From positions 1 through 57,256 of the forward strand of contig FMTG01000016.1 of the NCBI GenBank assembly GCA_900099715.1: a stretch of 57,256 bases of DNA. Reading direction: 5' to 3'. A model generated the notes under the pieces. It saw only the letters and a program-made list of their open reading frames with translations, was not told where the DNA came from and did no database searches. Below are positions 31,741 through 41,186 of this stretch, in pieces (position 1 is the first letter of the stretch; each line of letters opens with the position of its first letter). Both the position numbers and the translations under genes were made by a program. Origin of the DNA: Ruminococcaceae bacterium YRB3002 (GTDB lineage: Bacteria; Bacillota; Clostridia; Saccharofermentanales; Saccharofermentanaceae).

Positions 31741-33810
31741 TTATACATTATTTTCGCGAGGTTGACCATTGAGGCGCTCGCTGATGATGGCGCGGCGCTG
31801 TTCGATGAGGACGGAGAGCCTTTGGACATCGATGCCTTTGAGGAGATCCGAGTCAGGATGTTCGGTGATCAGGTCTTCGATCCTCATCAGTATCTCGTCC
31901 TCGTCAGTGTAAGACAGGCGGCCCCAGGCGGATCTGCGCTCCAGGGATACGATGTCTTCAGTAGTGGATATCTCACCGCCCCGGGTGAGCTCCGCAATAA
32001 AGCCCAGGACAAGCTGCATCTTGACCTTCTCGGCATTCTTGCCGTATGCCCATTCTATCTCGGCATTATGACCTGCCATGAGGAGCGATTCAGACAATCT
32101 TTTACCGGGGTTGTCGGCTACAGTCTCCTCCCTGTCCACAGACTCCGGAGTGTACGGTTCGTGTATTCCTGCTGCGCGCATGGCGGTGTCAACCGTAAGC
32201 CTCACGTTGCCCTTATGGACAAGATCTCCTGCGCCGAACTTTATCAGTTCGTCATTGACCACGCCGTCATGCTCGGTCATGAAGAATCTTATCCCTCTGT
32301 CCTCCAGCTTGTCGCGCAGTGCTTTGATGCGGTCTGCAGCGGTGATATCGATGCTGCCGATGCCGCTGCCGTAAACGATGACGATCTTCGTGTCATCTTT
32401 GATCCCCGCCTCGATATCAGAGACAAAAGTATCGATATTCGCGAAGAAGATATTGCCGCCGAACCTGTAGATGAGGGCGCCTTCTACGGGAACGGCATTT
32501 TTGTTGCGCTTCAGTGAATAGAAGCCGTCACGTCCCGTGATGATGCCCATGTATGACCTCGGAGGAGTTACAGCCTTGATTATGACTGCAATGAACGAGA
32601 GGATCACGCCGATCAAAACGCCATAGACAGTACCGAATATCAGCACGCCTGCCATGGCAGCGATGAATATCAGGAAGTCTTTGGGACTCGTCTTGAGAAG
32701 ACGTCCGGCAAGGTGAAATTCGCATGCGGTCAGAAGTGCAGCCACCACGATCCCGGTCAGGACGGGAACGGGAAGATATGCGATGAATCCGGTGCCGAAC
32801 AACAGTATCAGTGCCATGAAGACGGATGCTGCGATGCTCATCAGCTGTGATCTTCCGCCGAACTGCCTTACGATGGATGTTCTTGATACACTGGCATTTA
32901 CGGGGCAGCATCCGAAGATGCCCGATACCAGGTTGGCGCCGGTATATGCCAGCACTTCGCGCCTGCTGTCCAGGTCATATCCGTCATTGATCGCATTCTG
33001 CCGTGATGCCAGAAGTGTCTCGGACATGATCACAAGAGCGATCGTCATGGAACCGATAAAGATATCAGGAAGGATATCAGGATCTACAGTATAGAAAGTG
33101 GGAAGCGGCAGTCCCGAAGGAACCTCGGGAAGCAGCTTCACGCCGTAATCCGTTATGCCGGTAAATACAGTCAAGAGCGCACCTGCGGCCATCATTATTA
33201 CTGACATGGGGATCTTCGGGGCGAGCTTGCGGACAATAAGTATCACTGCCACAGTTGCCGCGCCCAGAACCGCCGACATCAGGTTGTAGGACGTTCGCTG
33301 TTCCCATATGTGGGCCAGCAGTTCGAAGACTTCGCCGGTCCCGGCGGTACCGCCCATGAGCTTGGGCACCTGTATCAGTATGATCTCGATGCAGATACCG
33401 GTAATGAATCCGCCCATTACAGGAGTGGATATGTATTTTACGGCTCTACCTGCCTTGAGCACGAAGAATGCCAGAAGCCACAGGGAGACGCACAGTGTTA
33501 TTATGGGGACCGTCCTGACGGCATCATCAGAACCCGATGCTATTCCGAGCGAAGCTATGAGCCCGCCTGTCAGCGCCGCAGGCGCAGCGTCAACACCGAA
33601 TACAAAATCCCGTGATGTGGTCAGAAGTCCGAACACGAGAATAGGGAACAGCGAGCCGTACAGACCGTAGATCATGGGAAGTCCCGCAATCTGCGCATAT
33701 CCCATGGAGATGGGGATCGATACCAGCGCCACTATGAGCCCCGCGAAAATATCCCTGGGTACATATCCGGCCTTATAGCCGTCTGGAAAGATGCCTCTGG
33801 AGTGGTTCAT
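31741..33810 (-). CDS. SulP-family anion transporter with STAS domain
   Basis: 689 aa. The SLC26/SulP membrane domain covers residues about 15-420, starting DIFAGLIVALVSIPISMGYA and with GYPxNxSxS-like CCPVNASVSRTSIV near residue 305. A STAS domain follows (about 440-545, with GSGIGSIDITAADRI). It has an extra C-terminal ~120 residues after STAS that are predicted soluble and charged. Family members move sulfate, bicarbonate or dicarboxylates; substrate not assignable. TGTTATAAT on the minus strand near 33857-33865 is a likely extended -10. Confidence 0.88.
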   Translation of the reverse strand: MNHSRGIFPDGYKAGYVPRDIFAGLIVALVSIPISMGYAQIAGLPMIYGLYGSLFPILVFGLLTTSRDFVFGVDAAPAALTGGLIASLGIASGSDDAVRTVPIITLCVSLWLLAFFVLKAGRAVKYISTPVMGGFITGICIEIILIQVPKLMGGTAGTGEVFELLAHIWEQRTSYNLMSAVLGAATVAVILIVRKLAPKIPMSVIMMAAGALLTVFTGITDYGVKLLPEVPSGLPLPTFYTVDPDILPDIFIGSMTIALVIMSETLLASRQNAINDGYDLDSRREVLAYTGANLVSGIFGCCPVNASVSRTSIVRQFGGRSQLMSIAASVFMALILLFGTGFIAYLPVPVLTGIVVAALLTACEFHLAGRLLKTSPKDFLIFIAAMAGVLIFGTVYGVLIGVILSFIAVIIKAVTPPRSYMGIITGRDGFYSLKRNKNAVPVEGALIYRFGGNIFFANIDTFVSDIEAGIKDDTKIVIVYGSGIGSIDITAADRIKALRDKLEDRGIRFFMTEHDGVVNDELIKFGAGDLVHKGNVRLTVDTAMRAAGIHEPYTPESVDREETVADNPGKRLSESLLMAGHNAEIEWAYGKNAEKVKMQLVLGFIAELTRGGEISTTEDIVSLERRSAWGRLSYTDEDEILMRIEDLITEHPDSDLLKGIDVQRLSVLIEQRRAIISERLNGQPRENNV

Positions 33811-33873
33811 TTGTCTCCCAATGCGTGTTTGCGGTCTTGTCTATGATACAGATATTATAACACGTGCGATCTT

Positions 33874-33902
33874 TTGGCGTTTTGGCAGTATTGTAGTAGA
33901 AT
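33874..33902 (+). promoter_or_regulatory. promoter of the DUF4236 operon
   Basis: TTGGCG (33874-33879), 17 bases, TAGAAT (33897-33902), 33 bases upstream of ATG 33936. Confidence 0.65.
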
Positions 33903-33935
33903 AGTGGGTGCAAAATAATGACGGGGGTGCAAACC

Positions 33936-34952
33936 ATGGGACTTAATTTCCGTAAATCCATATCCTTGGGCAAGGGCCTGAAGCTCAATATCAGCAAAGG
34001 CGGACCTTCCATCTCGTTCGGTAAGTCAGGACTTCGCCAGAGCGTTAACCTGAAGGGACAGACGAGAACGACTGTGGGCATTCCCGGTACGGGCGTGTAT
34101 TACACAAAGACATCCAACGTGAAGAGCATAGCCGGCATGCTTACCGGCAAGAAGGACGGCAAGAAGGAGACTTCTTCAAAATCAACGTCAGCCGGATCCA
34201 AGAGAGATCAGGCCGCCATCGAGGCAAAAGCAGCCGAGAAGGCTCAGGCAAAGCAGGCCGCCGAGGAGGCCAAGGCAAGAGAGCTTGAAGAAGCAAAGGC
34301 AACTGTCGCCCAGTACGAGGAACTCATCGATACCATCAGGAGCGTCCACAAGGCGTCTGACGGAAAGATCGACTGGGAGAAGGTCAAGGCAGGCAACGTT
34401 CCTGCTGACATGACAGGTCTCATCGCATTCGCAGACAGGATCCTTAACGGCGATACGTCAGCATATCTGGAAGTTATCGGTGCATTCAATCCTTTCGAGG
34501 ATCTGACAGATTACGGAAGCAATTTCCTCGTAGGAACAGACGAGCCCGGCATACTGGAAGTGGAGTTCCAGGTAAGGTCGGAGGACGTCGTTCCCACGGT
34601 GGGTTATTCATTGACATCAACAGGCAAACTGTCCGAGAAAGAACTGGGCAAGGCTGCATACTATGATCTCGTACAGGACTACGTGGCGAGCACTATACTG
34701 AGAGTGGCGAGGGATTCTTTCGCACTGCTCCCGCTGCACACTGTCCTTATTCACGCATGCGATACGGTCATCAACACGGCTACGGGCCATGAGGAGGAGA
34801 TGACACTTGTATCCGCGAAGATCACACGTCAGCAGCTGGAGGCCATCAACTTCGAATTCGTCGATCCTTCAGACTGCCTCGGTACATTCGAGTGCAACTG
34901 CAACTTCAAGAAGACGTCCGGTTATTCTCCCGTTGACAGGATCCTGCCATAA
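33936..34952 (+). CDS. DUF4236 domain protein with Ala/Lys-rich coiled coil
   Basis: 338 aa from ATG 33936 (GGGGGTG six bases upstream), preferred to ATG 33918. Residues 1-57 match DUF4236 (MGLNFRKSISLGKGLKLNIS, then GGPSISFGK and TTVGIPGTGVYY). Residues about 80-125 are a long Ala/Lys/Glu helix. The rest (about 130-338) is a cytosolic domain without a known match. DUF4236 is widespread and uncharacterised. Opens a four-gene set with a glycosyltransferase, asparaginase and C39-like protein. Confidence 0.82.
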   Translation: MGLNFRKSISLGKGLKLNISKGGPSISFGKSGLRQSVNLKGQTRTTVGIPGTGVYYTKTSNVKSIAGMLTGKKDGKKETSSKSTSAGSKRDQAAIEAKAAEKAQAKQAAEEAKARELEEAKATVAQYEELIDTIRSVHKASDGKIDWEKVKAGNVPADMTGLIAFADRILNGDTSAYLEVIGAFNPFEDLTDYGSNFLVGTDEPGILEVEFQVRSEDVVPTVGYSLTSTGKLSEKELGKAAYYDLVQDYVASTILRVARDSFALLPLHTVLIHACDTVINTATGHEEEMTLVSAKITRQQLEAINFEFVDPSDCLGTFECNCNFKKTSGYSPVDRILP

Positions 34953-34972
34953 GGAGTGTACAAGTCAGATAT

Positions 34973-35917
34973 ATGGATAAAGTCGCAGTATTGATACCCT
35001 GTTATAACGAGTCCAAGACCATCGCGAAAGTAGTTACGGACTTCAAAAAGATCCTGCCCGAAGGCAGCGTGATCTACGTTTACGATAACAACTCCACCGA
35101 CGGCACATCGGAGATCGCCGCAGAAGCGGGCGCAGTCGTCAGGCACGAGTACCAGCAGGGTAAGGGCAATGTTATCAGAAGGATGTTCAGGGAGATCGAC
35201 GCCGAGTGCTACCTGATGGTGGATGGCGATGACACATATCCCGCAGAGTGTGCACCGGAGATGATAGAACTGGTGCTTAATAAGAAGGTTGATATGGTGG
35301 TCGGCGACAGGCTGTCCTCCACTTATTTCGAAGAGAACAAGAGGCCGTTCCACAACCTGGGCAACAGCATGGTCAGGGCGTTTATCAACACACTGTTCAA
35401 GAGCAATATCAAGGACATCATGACGGGCTACAGGGCGTTCAGCTACCAGTTCGTCAAGTCTTTCCCTGTATTGTCCAGAGGATTCGAGATCGAGACGGAG
35501 ATGAGCATCCACGCCATCGACAAGAACATGTCCATGGAGAACGTGATCATCGAATACAGGGACCGTCCCGAGGGCAGTGTATCCAAGCTGAACACATACT
35601 CCGACGGATTCAAGGTAATGATGACCATCGGAAGGCTGTTCAGGACATATAAGCCGCTGGCTTATTTCGGGATACTTGCATTTATCCTCATCGCACTGGC
35701 AATCGGGTTCTTCATACCGGTCCTCATAACGTTCATACAGACAGGACTTGTTCCGAACTATCCCACGCTGATCGTCTGCGGTTTCTCCGCCATCGCGGGA
35801 CTTCTGTCTTTCTTCTCCGGTCTGATCCTGGAGACGATGGTGCATAAGAACAAGCAGGATTTTGAGATACAGCTGATCGAGATCGAGAACGAGAAGAAGA
35901 GAGTAATGGCAGGGTAA
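34973..35917 (+). CDS. family 2 glycosyltransferase, polyprenyl-phosphate sugar transferase type
   Basis: 314 aa. GT-A fold with VLIPCYNESKTIAKVV at the start, the metal-binding DGD in LMVDGDDTYPAE (about residue 84) and TGYRAFSYQFVKSFP near residue 150. Two membrane helices close the protein (residues about 225-250 and 262-283), as in GtrB/DPM1-like enzymes that load a sugar on undecaprenyl or dolichyl phosphate. Donor sugar unknown. Lies 20 bases behind the DUF4236 gene and 11 bases before the asparaginase gene. Confidence 0.87.
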   Translation: MDKVAVLIPCYNESKTIAKVVTDFKKILPEGSVIYVYDNNSTDGTSEIAAEAGAVVRHEYQQGKGNVIRRMFREIDAECYLMVDGDDTYPAECAPEMIELVLNKKVDMVVGDRLSSTYFEENKRPFHNLGNSMVRAFINTLFKSNIKDIMTGYRAFSYQFVKSFPVLSRGFEIETEMSIHAIDKNMSMENVIIEYRDRPEGSVSKLNTYSDGFKVMMTIGRLFRTYKPLAYFGILAFILIALAIGFFIPVLITFIQTGLVPNYPTLIVCGFSAIAGLLSFFSGLILETMVHKNKQDFEIQLIEIENEKKRVMAG

Positions 35918-35928
35918 GGAGCCGTAAT

Positions 35929-36855
35929 ATGGCAAAGTCACTCAGCAGCATCCTGGTCGTATCCCTTGGCGGAACGATAACATCCGAAGTCAAAGGCGGC
36001 GTGGTCAGACAGGCCGGCGCCTTCTGGGACGATAAATTCTATCAGAGACTTGATGACAGGTTCACATACAGCACAGTAGCCCCGTCCGGATATCCGTCCG
36101 AGAATGCCACAGTAGCTGATTACAGAAGGGCGCTGTCGGGCATAGTAAATGCGGTAAACAGCACTGAACCTGACGGTGTCCTGATACTTCACGGCACAGA
36201 CAGCGTGGCGTACTTCGCGCAGCTGGCGATAAGGGTGCTGTCCCATCTCAACAGACCGGTGATAATAACGGGAAGCAAGCTCCCGCCGTCACAGAGCGGC
36301 AGCGATGCGATCCCTAACGTGAAGCTGGCTCTTGGTTTTCTTGGTGCGGCTATCGAGGGAAAGACCGGAAGCAAGACATTCGGAATCGTATTCAATGACA
36401 GTTTTACAGGGGAATCCACCTTTGTGAATGCAGGCGTGGCGATGTCTCCGGATATAATGGGAGACATAAAGTCATTTTCCGATATGACTTCAAAACGCAA
36501 GATCGATTTCAAAGGCCAGGACTACAGAAAGCGTGCGGAGGCATGGCTTGCGGGAGGCGGCGTGAAGGGTAATGTACTGCTCATTCCTGCGGCACCGGGC
36601 CTGCCCTATGACTCGATGGGTCTTGACGGTGTTGAGGCCGTGGTGATCGGGTGCTACCATTCCGGTACCGCCGATTCGGTGAAACTTCCCGGTCTGATCG
36701 ACAGGGCGGCGGAGAAGAACATTCCCTGTTATATGGGTCCGTGCCCGTCCAGAGGCAATATATATGACAGCCGCGATATACTCACCCGCAAGGGTGTCAC
36801 ATGCATCAGCGGCATGCCTCTTGAAGGCTGCTGGGCGGAGGCTGTTCTGGGATGA
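35929..36855 (+). CDS. ansA: L-asparaginase/glutaminase family amidohydrolase
   Basis: 308 aa, no signal peptide, so cytosolic (type I-like). The first catalytic motif is SLGGTIT with Thr16; the second is LHGTDSVAYFA with Thr90-Asp91. ITGSKLPP fills the place of the usual TGxxRP. It hydrolyses asparagine to aspartate and ammonia. Overlaps the next gene by four bases (ATGA). Confidence 0.87.
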   Translation: MAKSLSSILVVSLGGTITSEVKGGVVRQAGAFWDDKFYQRLDDRFTYSTVAPSGYPSENATVADYRRALSGIVNAVNSTEPDGVLILHGTDSVAYFAQLAIRVLSHLNRPVIITGSKLPPSQSGSDAIPNVKLALGFLGAAIEGKTGSKTFGIVFNDSFTGESTFVNAGVAMSPDIMGDIKSFSDMTSKRKIDFKGQDYRKRAEAWLAGGGVKGNVLLIPAAPGLPYDSMGLDGVEAVVIGCYHSGTADSVKLPGLIDRAAEKNIPCYMGPCPSRGNIYDSRDILTRKGVTCISGMPLEGCWAEAVLG

Positions 36856-37484
36856 AGCCTGTCTCCTGCATTAACGAGAAGGGAAAGGGCAGTTACGGCG
36901 GAAGCCAGATGTGGTGGCAGGATCAGGTGCTGCTCAATTCCGGATGCGGGATCATAGCGGGACTCGACAGTCTTCTCAATCTCCGGGGGATCACTGAGAT
37001 AAGCAGAGATGAGTATCTGAAGCTGATGACGGAGACGTCAAGATATATAAAGCCTCTGAGACTGCCTTTCGCGACGAAGCCAATCATGATAAAGGGACAC
37101 AGGTTTCTTGGGAGTCTCGGTGTTACGATGCCGAGGCTGAGGAGAGGCCTTAAGAAGCTCACCAGAAAGCACGGGATCAACTGCAAGGTGAGGACATACA
37201 GCCTGAATTTCGTGGAAAGGACACGTGAGATCCTGGCCAGGGATATTCCCGTGATACTGCTGATAAGGGCACCCTTCGAGAACGTTCCGATGTACGATGA
37301 GAACGGGGGAAAGACGGCTGATAAGCTGGGGCAGCATTTCGTGACGGTGACTGATTATGATGAGAATGACGGCTTCTTTGTTGTGTCGTCATGGGGCATT
37401 AAATACAAAATAGACCCGAAGGATCTCAGGCAATTTGGTGTAGCTGTCAGATTTTGTTACGTCGACCCCATAAATGCCCAATAA
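36852..37484 (+). CDS. C39-like papain-fold protein
   Basis: 210 aa, no signal peptide. WWQDQVLLNSGCGIIAG (Cys32) and KLGQHFVTVTDYDE (His162) fit the Cys and His of papain-like peptidase C39 folds; the third site, usually Asn/Asp before Trp-Gly, reads VVSSWG, with Ser in that place. It could be a cysteine peptidase or an inactive relative. Start overlaps the asparaginase stop, so the two are coupled. Function unknown. Confidence 0.65.
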   Translation: MKPVSCINEKGKGSYGGSQMWWQDQVLLNSGCGIIAGLDSLLNLRGITEISRDEYLKLMTETSRYIKPLRLPFATKPIMIKGHRFLGSLGVTMPRLRRGLKKLTRKHGINCKVRTYSLNFVERTREILARDIPVILLIRAPFENVPMYDENGGKTADKLGQHFVTVTDYDENDGFFVVSSWGIKYKIDPKDLRQFGVAVRFCYVDPINAQ

Positions 37485-37487
37485 CGC

Positions 37488-37516
37488 TTGACGAACAGGC
37501 ATTCCTGTGCAATACT
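37488..37516 (+). promoter_or_regulatory. promoter of the fab operon
   Basis: TTGACG (37488-37493), 17-base spacer, AATACT (37511-37516). It is 58 bases from the fabH start. Confidence 0.7.
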
Positions 37517-37530
37517 TTGATAATCAAACT
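37514..37530. promoter_or_regulatory. FabT-like operator
   Basis: ACTTTGATAATCAAACT matches the FabT consensus AnTTTGATTATCAAATT of MarR-family fatty-acid repressors, with a near-perfect dyad. It overlaps the -10 box and start region, so binding would block transcription. No fabT gene lies in the window. Confidence 0.82.
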
Positions 37531-37574
37531 ATTTATGGTGCAGACCTGTGCCATGAATATCAGGAGGCATTTTA

Positions 37575-38549
37575 ATGACAGGAAGGATCACAGGGCTCGG
37601 CTCATACCTGCCCGAGAAGATACTGACCAATGACGACCTGGCAAAGATGGTCGATACAAGCGACGAATGGATAATGGAGAGGACGGGTATATCGACCCGC
37701 CACATCTCTGACCATATCAAGGAACTGCCTTCCTACATGGGAGGAGAGGCAGCAAAGAGAGCACTGGAAGATGCAGGAGTGGATGCTTCGGAGATAGACC
37801 TGATCGTCGTATCATGTTCATCACCTGATAAGATGTTCCCGTCAATGGCCTGCTACGTTCAGAAGGCGATCGGCAATGACGGATGCGCATGTTTTGATGT
37901 GAGTTCCGCATGTCCGGGATGGATCACCGCATTCAATACGGCACAGTGCTTTATAGAGTCCGGCAATGCCAGGAAGGCGCTTGTTGTCGGTACCGAGTGC
38001 CTGTCCAACTACGTTGACTGGACTGACAGGAGCACATGCATCCTGTTCGGTGACGGTGCCGGTGCAGCAGTTCTGGAAGCGGATGATTCCATGCCGCGCA
38101 ATCAGTTTATAATGCACGCCACATCCAACAAGGCTGAGTGTCTTGTGTGTGAGGCAAGGATGCAGCCCGACAGATGGGAAGAGGAGGGATTCTTCAAGAA
38201 TACCTTCTTCCAGATGGCAGGAAGAGACGTGTTCAGATTTGCCGTTACGGAAGTACCCAAGGTGATCACGGAGCTGTCTGAGAAGTGTGAGCTTAATCTC
38301 GATGATATTGACTGGTTCATACTCCACCAGGCAAATGCCAGGATAATCGAGACCATCGCCAAGAGGCTTGGTCAGGATATAAGCAAGTTCCCCATGACCG
38401 TCTACGATACGGGTAATATTTCCACAGCAAGCATGCCTGCACTCATGGACAGGATGAAGAGAGAAGGAAAGCTCAAGAAGGGCCAGAAGATAATTCTCTC
38501 GAGCTTCGGCGCAGGCCTTACATGGGCAGCAAGTTATATAGAGTTTTAA
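37575..38549 (+). CDS. fabH: beta-ketoacyl-ACP synthase III
   Basis: 324 aa, AGGAGG before the ATG. Catalytic triad: Cys in DVSSACPGWI (about residue 113), His in FILHQANARI (about 252) and Asn in DTGNISTAS (about 283). It starts each fatty acid by joining acetyl- or branched acyl-CoA to malonyl-ACP. First gene of the fab operon behind a FabT-like operator. Confidence 0.95.
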   Translation: MTGRITGLGSYLPEKILTNDDLAKMVDTSDEWIMERTGISTRHISDHIKELPSYMGGEAAKRALEDAGVDASEIDLIVVSCSSPDKMFPSMACYVQKAIGNDGCACFDVSSACPGWITAFNTAQCFIESGNARKALVVGTECLSNYVDWTDRSTCILFGDGAGAAVLEADDSMPRNQFIMHATSNKAECLVCEARMQPDRWEEEGFFKNTFFQMAGRDVFRFAVTEVPKVITELSEKCELNLDDIDWFILHQANARIIETIAKRLGQDISKFPMTVYDTGNISTASMPALMDRMKREGKLKKGQKIILSSFGAGLTWAASYIEF

Positions 38550-38575
38550 TACATTACTGAGAGGAGATAAATAGT

Positions 38576-39505
38576 ATGTCTACCAGGATCACAGAACTTG
38601 TCGGTATCAAATACCCTATATTCCAGGGCGGTATGGCCTGGGTGGCTGACTGGCACATTGCAGCAGCAGTTTCAGAGGCAGGGGGACTTGGCATCATCGG
38701 TGTCGGCGGCGCTGATGAGAACTGGCTCCGCGACCAGATCAGAAAGTGCCGTGAGGCAACGGATAAGCCCTTTGGAGTCAACCTCATGCTCATGAATCCC
38801 CGTGCGGAGGAGATCGCCAAGGTCATCGCCGAGGAGAAGGTAAAGGTAGTTACAACAGGTGCAGGTTCACCTGAGAAATACATGACTATGTGGAAAGAAG
38901 CAGGCATCATCGTTATCCCTGTAATCGCAGGTGTTGCACTTGCAAAGAGGATGGAGAAGTGCGGTGCTTCCGCAGTCGTTGCAGAGGGTACAGAGTCAGG
39001 CGGACACATCGGTGAAGCTACGACTATGACACTTGTTCCCCAGGTTGTTGACGCGGTATCCATCCCCGTAATCGCAGCAGGCGGTATCGCTGACGGAAGA
39101 GGAGTTGCAGCAGCTTTCATGCTGGGTGCCGAGGGCGTTCAGTGCGGAACTGTATTCTGCGCATGCGATGAAGTTAACGTTCACCAGAACTACAAGGATA
39201 TGGTGCTCAAGGCTAAGGACAATTCGACAAGGGTTACGGGAAGATCTTACGGCCACCCTGTCAGACAGATCAGAAATGCCCTGTCCAACAAGTATCTGGA
39301 GATGGAAGCCCAGGGAGTTACTTTCGAGGAGCTCGAAGGACTTACAGTAGGAAGCCTCAGGAAGGCCGTTGTTGACGGCGATAAGAATGAGGGTACATTT
39401 ATGGCAGGCCAGATCGCAGGCCTCGTCAACGAGCAGCGCCCCGCGAAAGTGATCATTGAGACCATGTTTGCCGATGCTGCCAAGCTTATGGGAAGGGAGA
39501 TCTGA
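38576..39505 (+). CDS. fabK: enoyl-ACP reductase II
   Basis: 309 aa, FMN-dependent TIM-barrel enzyme of the nitronate monooxygenase-like group. GGMAWVADWHIAAAVSEAGG at the N terminus, the FabK His in EGTESGGHIGE (about residue 143) and PVIAAGGIADGRG (about 163) support FabK, the triclosan-resistant enoyl reductase that replaces FabI. Position between fabH and fabD, as in other Firmicutes, makes the call firm. Confidence 0.93.
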   Translation: MSTRITELVGIKYPIFQGGMAWVADWHIAAAVSEAGGLGIIGVGGADENWLRDQIRKCREATDKPFGVNLMLMNPRAEEIAKVIAEEKVKVVTTGAGSPEKYMTMWKEAGIIVIPVIAGVALAKRMEKCGASAVVAEGTESGGHIGEATTMTLVPQVVDAVSIPVIAAGGIADGRGVAAAFMLGAEGVQCGTVFCACDEVNVHQNYKDMVLKAKDNSTRVTGRSYGHPVRQIRNALSNKYLEMEAQGVTFEELEGLTVGSLRKAVVDGDKNEGTFMAGQIAGLVNEQRPAKVIIETMFADAAKLMGREI

Positions 39506-39510
39506 GCATA

Positions 39511-40431
39511 ATGAAGATCGCATTTGCATATCCCGGACAGGGCGCCCAGAAGATAGGCATGGCAAAGGATTTTGTCGATAGTTTTGACTGGGCAAAGGAT
39601 ATGATCAGGGAGGCTTCGGAGGCTTCCGGGATCGATATGGAGAAGCTCCTGTTCGAGGAGAACGAGGATATCAATATCACAGAGTTTACACAGCCCGCGC
39701 TGGTTACGGCGTGCATGATCATGACGAAGGCTCTGACCGATGAGGGCATCACTCCCGACATCACGGGCGGTCTGTCTCTCGGCGAGTACTGTGCGCTGGT
39801 TGCATCAGGCGCCATGACATTCGCCGATGCAGTTAAGCTTACGAGGATCAGAGGAAGCCTGATGAGCAATACAGTTCCTGCAGGCGAAGGAACGATGGCG
39901 GCTGTTATAGGACTCGAGAGCAATGTTATCGAGAATGTTATAAAGGATATCGACGGATGCACCATGGCAAACTACAACTGCCCCGGACAGATCGTCATTA
40001 CCGGTAAGAAGGAATCGGTCGAGAAGGCAATGCCTCTGCTGTCTGAAGCAGGAGCAAGGAAAGTAGTGCCTCTCGTTGTATCCGGTCCTTTCCATTCACC
40101 CATGCTCAAGCCCGCAGGAGACGGTCTCCGCAAGTATCTTGATGAGACAGTAATAAAGGATCTCAATGTTCCGTATGTGGCAAACTGCAATGCGGAGATA
40201 GTAGAGGACAAAGAGAAGATAAGAGATTTCCTCCAGACGCAGGTATATTCACCTGTTATGTGGGAGCAGTCAATGAGAGTAATGAAGGATCATGGCGTGG
40301 AGCTCATCATCGAGATCGGCCCCGGCAAGACAATAGCAGGATTTGTAAAGAAAACAATACCGGAGATCCCGGTGATCAACGTATCTTCAGTTGAAGATAT
40401 CGCCAAAGTAAAGGAGGCAATCAATGGCTAA
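39511..40431 (+). CDS. fabD: malonyl-CoA:ACP transacylase
   Basis: 306 aa. FAYPGQGAQKIGM at the start; nucleophile Ser in GGLSLGEYCALV (about residue 90), where the usual GHS is GLS; catalytic His in VVSGPFHSPMLKPA (about 198). Transfers malonyl from CoA to ACP. Overlaps fabG by eight bases. Confidence 0.94.
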   Translation: MKIAFAYPGQGAQKIGMAKDFVDSFDWAKDMIREASEASGIDMEKLLFEENEDINITEFTQPALVTACMIMTKALTDEGITPDITGGLSLGEYCALVASGAMTFADAVKLTRIRGSLMSNTVPAGEGTMAAVIGLESNVIENVIKDIDGCTMANYNCPGQIVITGKKESVEKAMPLLSEAGARKVVPLVVSGPFHSPMLKPAGDGLRKYLDETVIKDLNVPYVANCNAEIVEDKEKIRDFLQTQVYSPVMWEQSMRVMKDHGVELIIEIGPGKTIAGFVKKTIPEIPVINVSSVEDIAKVKEAING

Positions 40432-41158
40432 GACAGCAATCGTAACAGGAAGCGCAAGAGGAATCGGCAAGTGCATCGCAGAGACACTCGCAAAGGACGG
40501 TTTTGATATCGTCATCGTTGACGCATGCCCTCTCGAGAATTCAGAGGAGACAGCAGCAGAAATCGCGAAGCTGGGAGTGAAGACAAAGGCATTCCAGTGC
40601 AACGTAACGAACTCCGAGGAAGTAAATGCCGTAGTTGAGGCTGTTAACAGCGAATTCGGTTCTGTTGACGTTCTCGTAAACAATGCCGGCATCACGAGAG
40701 ACGGACTTCTCGTAAGAATGAAGGAAGAGGACTTTGACCTTGTTGTCGCAGTCAACCTCAAGGGAACATATAACTTCACCAGAGCAGCAGCTCCCATCAT
40801 GATGAAGCAGAGATCAGGTCGTATCGTGTCCATAAGCTCCATCGTCGGTATCCAGGGCAATGCGGGACAGGTCAACTACTCCGCATCTAAGGCAGGCATC
40901 ATCGGTCTTACAAAGAGCGTTGCAAGAGAGCTCGCATCCAGAGGTGTAACGGCAAATGCCATCGCTCCCGGATATGTTGAGACTCCCATGACAGCAGTCC
41001 TCCCCGACAAGGTTAAGGAGGCAATGCTGGAGGCAATCCCCATGAAGCGTTACGGTCAGGTTGAGGATATCGCCAACTGCGTAAGTTTCCTTGTATCAGA
41101 AAAAGCATCTTACATCACAGGCCAGGTCATCAGTGTTGATGGCGGCATGCACATGTAA
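40424..41158 (+). CDS. fabG: 3-oxoacyl-ACP reductase
   Basis: 244-aa short-chain dehydrogenase. NADPH-binding TGSARGIGKCIAE (residues about 7-19), NNAGITRDG, catalytic Ser in SISSIVGIQGN and YSASKAG (Tyr-Lys). Overlaps fabD; standard fab operon place before fabF. Confidence 0.95.
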   Translation: MAKTAIVTGSARGIGKCIAETLAKDGFDIVIVDACPLENSEETAAEIAKLGVKTKAFQCNVTNSEEVNAVVEAVNSEFGSVDVLVNNAGITRDGLLVRMKEEDFDLVVAVNLKGTYNFTRAAAPIMMKQRSGRIVSISSIVGIQGNAGQVNYSASKAGIIGLTKSVARELASRGVTANAIAPGYVETPMTAVLPDKVKEAMLEAIPMKRYGQVEDIANCVSFLVSEKASYITGQVISVDGGMHM

Positions 41159-41186
41159 TCAGCTTGAACTTCGGAGGAGAAACATA

